From assembly GCA_900549445.1 (NCBI GenBank), contig UROS01000022.1:1-20279 (forward strand): 20,279 nt of DNA, in the 5' to 3' direction. The notes beneath the pieces were generated by a model that worked only from the letters and a program-made list of their open reading frames with translations, was not told the origin of the DNA and did not search any database. The DNA is from an uncultured Porphyromonadaceae bacterium (GTDB lineage: Bacteria > Bacteroidota > Bacteroidia > Bacteroidales > Muribaculaceae). This document shows, in pieces, positions 15,072-20,279 of this stretch. The first letter of the stretch is position 1, and each line of letters begins with the position of its first letter. A program made the translations under genes and the position numbers.

Positions 15072-16766
15072 TTAATAACCGGGGTTCTGCTTGTAGCCGT
15101 TACGTTCCACAACGGTGTTGGGGATTGCGTAGACGTTGAAGTAAGAGGGGAAATCGGTGCCTTCGGCTGCTCCGTACTTCCAGTTCCAGGTGTAGCCCGA
15201 AATCCATTTTCCGTAGCGGATGAGGTCGGTGCGGCGGGTACACTCGGTGTAGAGTTCGCGGCAGCGCTCGTACTGGAGCTCCTGGAGGGTGAGCGTGGCG
15301 GTGGTGTATGGCTGGAAGCCTGCGCGCTGACGCACGTAGTTGGCATATTCTACAGCCTTATCTGCCGGACCGCCGCCCTGAAGGGCTGCTTCGGCTGCCG
15401 AGAGATAGATTTCGGCGAGACGGATCATGCCGTAGTCGATGCCGAGAGGATCGACAGCCTGAGGCGACATGCTCTTGTCGATTTCGTTATTGTCGTTGAT
15501 ATACCAGTTGGTGTACTTGACGGGAAGGAAGCCGTTGCGGCCCCAGTTGGCCTGAACGAAGGGTTCGTTGTCGATATTGAAGCCGTCTTTGGCGGTCTTC
15601 CAGAACTTGGTGCGGATGTCGGGCGAAGCGGTGAAGTCGCTGTTCCAGTTGAAGATTTCAACAAACTGGCGGCGAGCGCTCATACACTTCCAGCCGTTTG
15701 CCGAGTTGTAGTCGGCCTGCTTGCACTGGAATTCGTCTTTTTCGCCGGAGTCGCCGATCCAAGCGTTGCACATGAAACCGCCGTTGGCATAGCTCTTAAG
15801 GCTGGCGCCGTCGTTGAGGGTGGCGCTTTCCTGTACGATTCGCCAGATGATCTCGCTGCAGTCCTTGTTGTTGTAGCTGAAATTCTTGTGGTAAGCGGTG
15901 GAAAGACCGGAGTTGTTGAAACCTCCGTGGCCGCGGCGTCCGATCACAGCCTCAGCGTGGCTGAAGCAGTCGGTCCAGCGGGGGGTTCCGGTGTAGACCT
16001 GGGCGTTGAGGTAGAATTTAACCAGGAGCGACTCGGCAACGTCGAGACCTACGTAGCCGTAGGGGGGATTGTTGGCGGGATCGTTGTCCTTGTACCATTT
16101 AACGATATCCTCGAGGTCGGCGGTGACTTTATCGAAGACCATGCGCCGGCCTTCGGCGAAGTCGGTGCTGAGCTGGGGTGCAACCTGTCCGGTCATAACG
16201 GTTTCATCGGCCCAGGGCACGTTGCCGAAAGCGTCGATGAGGTAGAAGTACATGCCGCCGCGGATAATGCGTGCCTGACGGGAAAATTCGTCGAAAAGCT
16301 TCTTCTCCTCCTCGGTGCTTACGCCGAAGTCGGTCTGCATGAACTGGTTGCAGAGGGTTACGATAACCATCATGCGCGAGTAGGCGCCCATGATTACCTG
16401 GTTGGTCGACGGAATGCGGCCGTACTGGAAATTGGGGTCGATGGCGTCGGCCGAAGGCTGCCAGTTGGCCTCGTCGGAGGGAATCTCCTGAAGGTTGAAG
16501 ATGGAGCGCTGGAATGTAGACATACCGCCGTCCATCGAGGTAAGGATGTTGGAGCCGTCGTCGTTAGTTCCGTAGCCGTAGGTGGAGGTCTGGAGATAGA
16601 TGTCGGAAATCACCTTCTCCATGTACTGCTTGGGGTCGGAGGGGAAAGTTCCCGGGGTTATGTCGTTGGGACTCGTCGGGGTCAGGTCAAGGTCACCTAC
16701 GCAGGAACCCATCGACAGGGAAGCGGCGACGATGCCCGCCGAGATGAAATATTTGGTAAGTTTCAT
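15072..16766 (-). CDS. SusD/RagB-family glycan-binding lipoprotein
   Basis: A 564-residue outer-membrane lipoprotein that caps the SusC porin and captures the glycan. The signal peptide ends in MGSC with lipidated Cys22. Seen: the early SusD-type segment STFQRSIFNLQEIPSDEANW (83-102), which resembles the corresponding part of starch-type SusD; SRQARIIRGGMYFYLIDAFG (162-181), the TPR-like helix with the conserved FG.VP context; MIRLAEIYLSAAEAAL (447-462); and ERCRELYTECTRRTDLIRYG (500-519), the conserved C-terminal helix. The end YAIPNTVVERNGYKQNPGY is the usual family close. It begins 19 bp after the SusC gene. Resemblance to starch-type SusD suggests an alpha-glucan ligand, but the binding residues cannot be assigned from sequence alone. 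Confidence 0.94.
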   Translation of the reverse strand: MKLTKYFISAGIVAASLSMGSCVGDLDLTPTSPNDITPGTFPSDPKQYMEKVISDIYLQTSTYGYGTNDDGSNILTSMDGGMSTFQRSIFNLQEIPSDEANWQPSADAIDPNFQYGRIPSTNQVIMGAYSRMMVIVTLCNQFMQTDFGVSTEEEKKLFDEFSRQARIIRGGMYFYLIDAFGNVPWADETVMTGQVAPQLSTDFAEGRRMVFDKVTADLEDIVKWYKDNDPANNPPYGYVGLDVAESLLVKFYLNAQVYTGTPRWTDCFSHAEAVIGRRGHGGFNNSGLSTAYHKNFSYNNKDCSEIIWRIVQESATLNDGASLKSYANGGFMCNAWIGDSGEKDEFQCKQADYNSANGWKCMSARRQFVEIFNWNSDFTASPDIRTKFWKTAKDGFNIDNEPFVQANWGRNGFLPVKYTNWYINDNNEIDKSMSPQAVDPLGIDYGMIRLAEIYLSAAEAALQGGGPADKAVEYANYVRQRAGFQPYTTATLTLQELQYERCRELYTECTRRTDLIRYGKWISGYTWNWKYGAAEGTDFPSYFNVYAIPNTVVERNGYKQNPGY

Positions 16767-16785
16767 GATTAATTCCTTTTTGAGT

Positions 16786-19700
16786 TTAGAAAGTGGCGAT
16801 GAGACCGAGAGTGAAGGTCACGGGACGGGGATAAACATTGTCGTCGCAACCGGAGAACACCTCGGGGTCGATGCCCTTGTACTTGGTGATGACGAAAGGA
16901 TTCTGGCAAGCGCCGAAGAGACGCAGGCGGAGATTGTCGTTGAGCAGATTGTCGAAGGTGTAGCCGACGGTGATGTTGTCGCAGCGGATGAAGGATGCGT
17001 TTTCAACGAAGTAGCTGCTCAGCGCGAGATTGTCGTCGCTGCGGGTGAAGAGGAATTCGTCGCGCAGGAGGTTGTTGAGGCCGTACTGGTCAACATTGCC
17101 GAGGTTTGTGCGGGTGCGTCGCGGTGCGTTGTATACCCAGTTGCCGATGCTTGCGCGGAGTGAGATTCCGAAGTCCCAGTTCTTGTAGTTTACGTTGTTG
17201 TTCCAGGAGATTGTGACCTTGGGTTCGGGAGAGTGGAAGTTGATGAGGTCTTCCTTGTCGATCTTTCCGTCGGCGTTCTGGTCGACGTACTGGCCTTCAA
17301 CCGGGTTGCCGGCTGCGTCGTAAACCTGCTCGTAGACACGGTAGGTGTAGGCAGCCTCGCCCTGCATGAACCACTGGAGGTCGCCGCCGATGCCGCCGCC
17401 GGGGATGCCGCGTGCGCTCAGGGGCACGCCGCCGTTAAGCTCGGTGATCTTGTTGCGGTTCCATGCGATGTTCACGCCGGTGCTCCACATGAGGTCGCGT
17501 GTAACCACGGGCTTTGCACCGAGGTTGACTTCAATACCGTAGTTGCGGAGTTTGCCGATGTTGGTTGTCAGGTAGTCGGAGGTGTTCTGACCGATAGCGG
17601 GAGTGTGGGCGAGAAGGTCGCGGGTGTCGCGCAGATACCAGTCGAGAGCAGCGGTGAAGCGGTTGTTGAGGAAAGCGAGGTCAAAGCCTACGTTCCAGGT
17701 AGTGGTTGTCTCCCACTTGATGTTGGTGTCATAGGGCTGGGGATAGAGAGGATTGATCCACTGGCCGGGATTCGAGTAGGAGGGATACATGAAGTTGTTG
17801 TTGGACGAGATGGTGTAGATAGGCAGGTATGGGAAGTAGCTTCCGATTTCCTGCTGACCGGTCTCGCCCCAGCCGAGACGGAGTTTCCATTCGTCGAGCA
17901 CGGTGCTGTCCTTAAGACCGGGGAGGTTTGAGATTTTCCATCCGAGAGCAACGGAGGGGAAGAGACCCCAGCGGTTGTCCTTGCTGAAACGTGAGGAACC
18001 GTCGTCGCGGAGAGTGAAGGTGAAGAGATAGGTGTCGCGGAAAGTGTAGTTGAGACGACCGAAGAACGAAACGAGCTGCACGGGAGCCGCCCAGCGGGAA
18101 GCGCTGATATTGCCGACGGGCTGACCGATAGAGTTGACGGTGTTCTGGTTCATGGTGTAGGCTCCGTCGGCGTAGGTGAATCCGTTCTGACCGTTGGCAT
18201 CGAGGTAGCCGAGGGAGTTTACGAAATTCTGGGAGTGGCCGAAGTAGCTGAAACGCTGCCAGGAGTAGCCGACCATCACGTCGACGTTGGAGTAGATCGA
18301 CTCGAAATCCTTCTTATAGTTGGCATAGAAGTCGAGGAGGGTGTTGCGCTGCACTTCATACCATTTGTACATTGTCTCGGCACCGGCGGCATTGTTTGCA
18401 ATGAGGCCGGTATTGCGCCATGCCTGAAGAGAGTTGGCGGCGGTGAAGCTCTTGGCGTCGTTTTTCGACACCTGATAGCCGAGGTTCAGGTTGAGGTGGA
18501 GTTCGGGGAGGAAGTGGAGCGAGTAGTCGAGCTGCAGGTTGCCGGTGGAGGAGTAGGTGTTGTTGTGGCTGTCGACATCCTTGATGAGCTGCAGCGGGTT
18601 GATTGCGGAGTTACGGTCGTTCACACCGTCGGGGGTGTAGTTGTAGAAACCGTTATAGAGGAAGAGGCCGGTGTTGCCTCCCATGGGAATGTTGCTGTAG
18701 ACCGGTTTTGTGGGGTCGTAGGCAACGGCAGCTCCGATGGCACCGCCGTCGGCGTTGGAGGTGCGGCCGTAGGTGCCCTGTACGTTGGCAGTCACGCTCA
18801 GGTGGTCTTCAAAGAACTTGGGGTTGAGGTTGAAGCCCACGGTAGTGCGCTCCATTCCGGAGGTTTTGAGGATACCCTGGTTGTTGGTGTAGCTTGCGGT
18901 TACGCGGTAGGGAAGGATGCCTGCCTTGCCGCCTACGCTGAGGTTATAGTCGTGGGAGAACGAGGTGCGGAGCACTTCCTTCTGCCAGTCGGTGTTATAG
19001 ATTTCGCCGTTGAATCCGAGCTGGGCGGCTGTCGACTCGCCGAGACGGGAGCGAACGATGTCGGCGAATTCCTGACCGCTCATCACGTCGAGTTTCTTGC
19101 GGGCGGTGTTGATGGAGAAGTTGGCTGCGAAGCTGACCTGGGGGCGTCCGCTCATGCCTTTCTTTGTGGTTATGATGATGACACCGTTGGAAGCGCGGCT
19201 ACCGTAGATGGCGGTTGCAGAAGCGTCCTTGAGGATAGTCATCGATTCGATGTTCTGGGGGTTGACCATTGTGAGGGCGCTCATTCCGCCGCCCTGGGTC
19301 TGGTTGGTCTGGGGCACACCGTCGATCACGATAAGAGGGTCGTTTGAAGCGGTGAGCGAGGAGCCGCCGCGGATACGGATTGTAGCTCCGCCGGTAGGAT
19401 TACCGCCGTCGGTCGTTACGACCACGCCGGGGCTTGCGCCAACGAGGAGATCCTGAGTAGAGGTGGCGATGCCGGCTTCGATTTCGTCGGGCTTGATGAC
19501 AGCCACGGAACCGGTGGCATCGCTTTTCTTAACGGCACCGTAGCCGATGGCAACGACTTCGCCGAGCATCACGGAGTTTTCCTCCATGGTTACGTTGATG
19601 TTGGTGCGGCCATTGATGGCGACTTCCTGGGTGTTGTAGCCCACGTAGGAGAAGGTGAGCACTCCGTCGGATGGAGCCGAGATGGTGTAGTTGCCGTCGA

Positions 19701-19887
19701 AGTCGGTGGCTACTCCCATAGTTTCGCCCTGGACTACGACACTGGCGCCGATGAGCGGTTCGCCCGTCGGGTCACTTACAGTACCTGATACTGTAATCTT
19801 CTGCGCTAAAGCGGGAAAAGAGAGGCACAGCACCATAATGGCGGCGAGCCACACTTTCCGACTCATTTGAAAACAAATGTTCTTCAT
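16786..19887 (-). CDS. SusC/RagA-family TonB-dependent outer-membrane transporter
   Basis: A 1033-residue outer-membrane porin that imports oligosaccharides using TonB-ExbBD energy. Seen: signal peptide ending FPALA-Q (cleavage near 28/29); a carboxypeptidase-regulatory-like domain (31-103) with GTVSDPTGEPLIGASVVVQG; a plug domain (about 115-245) with VVAIGYGAVKKSDATGSV, NPTGGATIRIRGGSSL (163-178) and DPLIVIDGVP (183-192), followed by the SusC signature SMTILKDASATAIYGSRASN (215-234); then a long beta-barrel ending in TFTLGLIATF with a terminal aromatic residue. Length is typical. The first ATG was used; a second at residue 8 is possible and would still leave a good signal peptide. It is the first gene of the operon, with a predicted leader of about 200 nt. 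Confidence 0.96.
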   Translation of the reverse strand: MKNICFQMSRKVWLAAIMVLCLSFPALAQKITVSGTVSDPTGEPLIGASVVVQGETMGVATDFDGNYTISAPSDGVLTFSYVGYNTQEVAINGRTNINVTMEENSVMLGEVVAIGYGAVKKSDATGSVAVIKPDEIEAGIATSTQDLLVGASPGVVVTTDGGNPTGGATIRIRGGSSLTASNDPLIVIDGVPQTNQTQGGGMSALTMVNPQNIESMTILKDASATAIYGSRASNGVIIITTKKGMSGRPQVSFAANFSINTARKKLDVMSGQEFADIVRSRLGESTAAQLGFNGEIYNTDWQKEVLRTSFSHDYNLSVGGKAGILPYRVTASYTNNQGILKTSGMERTTVGFNLNPKFFEDHLSVTANVQGTYGRTSNADGGAIGAAVAYDPTKPVYSNIPMGGNTGLFLYNGFYNYTPDGVNDRNSAINPLQLIKDVDSHNNTYSSTGNLQLDYSLHFLPELHLNLNLGYQVSKNDAKSFTAANSLQAWRNTGLIANNAAGAETMYKWYEVQRNTLLDFYANYKKDFESIYSNVDVMVGYSWQRFSYFGHSQNFVNSLGYLDANGQNGFTYADGAYTMNQNTVNSIGQPVGNISASRWAAPVQLVSFFGRLNYTFRDTYLFTFTLRDDGSSRFSKDNRWGLFPSVALGWKISNLPGLKDSTVLDEWKLRLGWGETGQQEIGSYFPYLPIYTISSNNNFMYPSYSNPGQWINPLYPQPYDTNIKWETTTTWNVGFDLAFLNNRFTAALDWYLRDTRDLLAHTPAIGQNTSDYLTTNIGKLRNYGIEVNLGAKPVVTRDLMWSTGVNIAWNRNKITELNGGVPLSARGIPGGGIGGDLQWFMQGEAAYTYRVYEQVYDAAGNPVEGQYVDQNADGKIDKEDLINFHSPEPKVTISWNNNVNYKNWDFGISLRASIGNWVYNAPRRTRTNLGNVDQYGLNNLLRDEFLFTRSDDNLALSSYFVENASFIRCDNITVGYTFDNLLNDNLRLRLFGACQNPFVITKYKGIDPEVFSGCDDNVYPRPVTFTLGLIATF

Positions 19888-20054
19888 GCAAGAATCGTTT
19901 TACTTGTTTTGTTAATGTATTATATAATCTCTAAAAAAGCAGTTTTAGGTCAATGGCGGGAAAAGACGGTCCGCTCCGGAGGCGGTAAGGTAATCGGCGG
20001 AATTTTCAGGAAAATGTAAGCGCCAGTCGGTTATTTCTTTCTCTACATTGTGAA

Positions 20055-20085
20055 GGGGAGCCCCGAAGGCCCGGCGCTTCGCCCC
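20055..20085 (-). promoter_or_regulatory. GC-rich hairpin at the 5' end of the susC leader
   Basis: On the minus strand GGGGCGAAG can pair with CTTCG (5 bp) and, across a 5-nt bulge, with CCCC (4 bp), around a GC-rich loop. It starts about 4 nt after the predicted transcript start. It could stabilise the mRNA or serve as a regulatory leader element. Confidence 0.4.
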
Positions 20086-20095
20086 ATATCAGCCA

Positions 20096-20103
20096 CAAAT
20101 TTA
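20096..20103 (-). promoter_or_regulatory. Bacteroidetes-type -7 element for the susC operon
   Basis: TAAATTTG on the minus strand fits TAnnTTTG. The expected -33 position, 19-21 bp upstream, reads TGTA or ATGT rather than TTTG. That fits a promoter needing an activator, as known for sus-type operons. The predicted start is near 20089, giving about 200 nt of untranslated leader. Confidence 0.5.
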
Positions 20104-20222
20104 CTACAATTTTTTAGATATTTACATATTTTGTCCGAAAACTTGCAAAAAGCACTGTTTTTAACATTTTTAAGTTAATGGAGGGGCGGTTTATGTAATT
20201 TATGCGGGGGGTGCATTATACA

Positions 20223-20264
20223 TATTTAATATATACGCATTAATATATACGCATTAATATATAC
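20223..20264. repeat. 14-bp AT-rich tandem repeat, about three copies
   Basis: GCATTAATATATAC occurs perfectly at 20237-20250 and 20251-20264. A degenerate third copy lies at 20223-20236, with three mismatches confined to its first three bases. Confidence 0.85.
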
Positions 20265-20279
20265 ACAGCAATCCCCGGG

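Larger units (their letters stand above)
19888..20279. other. Non-coding region upstream of the susC gene
   Basis: There is no supportable gene in these 392 bases. The region holds the predicted susC leader and hairpin, the -7 element, a very AT-rich stretch with runs of A and T (20097-20175) and a short tandem repeat at the right edge. The neighbouring gene beyond the edge is not visible. Confidence 0.6.

Noticed and set aside
18235..19347. 370-codon plus-strand frame opposite the SusC gene
   Set aside because: Antisense shadow rich in Gly, Val and Glu; SusC motifs on the minus strand are unambiguous.
20223..20264. CRISPR array
   Set aside because: The units are 14 bp and contiguous with no spacers; this is a simple tandem repeat. 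The same applies to 9773-9815.

Overview
The window reads as a chromosomal segment of a gut-type Bacteroidales bacterium, most likely of the Muribaculaceae or a close relative. This is an inference from three things: a SusC/SusD pair with SusE/SusF-like lipoproteins, a fibronectin-rich secreted protein with a type IX-like C-terminal tail, and promoters of the Bacteroidetes form (TTTG, about 19 bp, TAnnTTTG). Coding DNA is GC-rich by eye and intergenic DNA is AT-rich. No tRNA, rRNA, CRISPR array or phage gene was recognised.

Layout. (1) 3-4559, plus strand: a very large secreted multidomain protein (Fn3, choice-of-anchor-J/MAM-like and CARDB-like domains) that enters from the left edge and is cut in two by one in-frame TAG at 2673-2675. 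(2) 4586-4649: a strong terminator, then a promoter for a PMCA-type calcium P-type ATPase (4674-7379, plus). (3) 7380-8126, minus: an NfsA-like nitroreductase, convergent with the ATPase with no bases between the stop codons, which sit in a 7-bp palindrome. (4) 8205-8539: a non-autonomous, MITE-like inverted-repeat element inserted exactly at the sufS stop codon. (5) 8540-11921, minus: sufC-sufD-sufS for Fe-S cluster assembly, driven by a near-consensus promoter just upstream of sufC. sufB is not in the window. (6) 12115-12136: terminator of the next operon. (7) 12177-19887, minus: a susC-susD-susE-susF-like glycan uptake operon with an intercistronic hairpin between the last two genes. (8) 19888-20279: the susC leader and promoter region, with a GC-rich hairpin at the predicted 5' end of the transcript and a 14-bp tandem repeat near the edge.

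How the genes work together. SusC (TonB-dependent porin) and SusD (lid lipoprotein) should form the outer-membrane importer, with the two SusE/F-like lipoproteins as surface glycan binders. The family resemblance favours an alpha-glucan such as starch, but no glycoside hydrolase is present here to confirm it. SufS supplies sulfur, and SufC/SufD with an unlinked SufB would form the scaffold. The ATPase exports cations, probably Ca2+. The nitroreductase follows sufS on the same strand but is separated from it by the inserted element.

The most unusual signal is inside that element. Its two arms each carry a 42-nt hairpin that differ at five base pairs, every difference being compensatory, while the purine-rich internal loop (two potential tandem G-A motifs) is unchanged. 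Each hairpin directly abuts a second, sequence-unrelated hairpin lying in a spacer of identical length (26 nt). This looks like structure under selection rather than a decayed transposon end.
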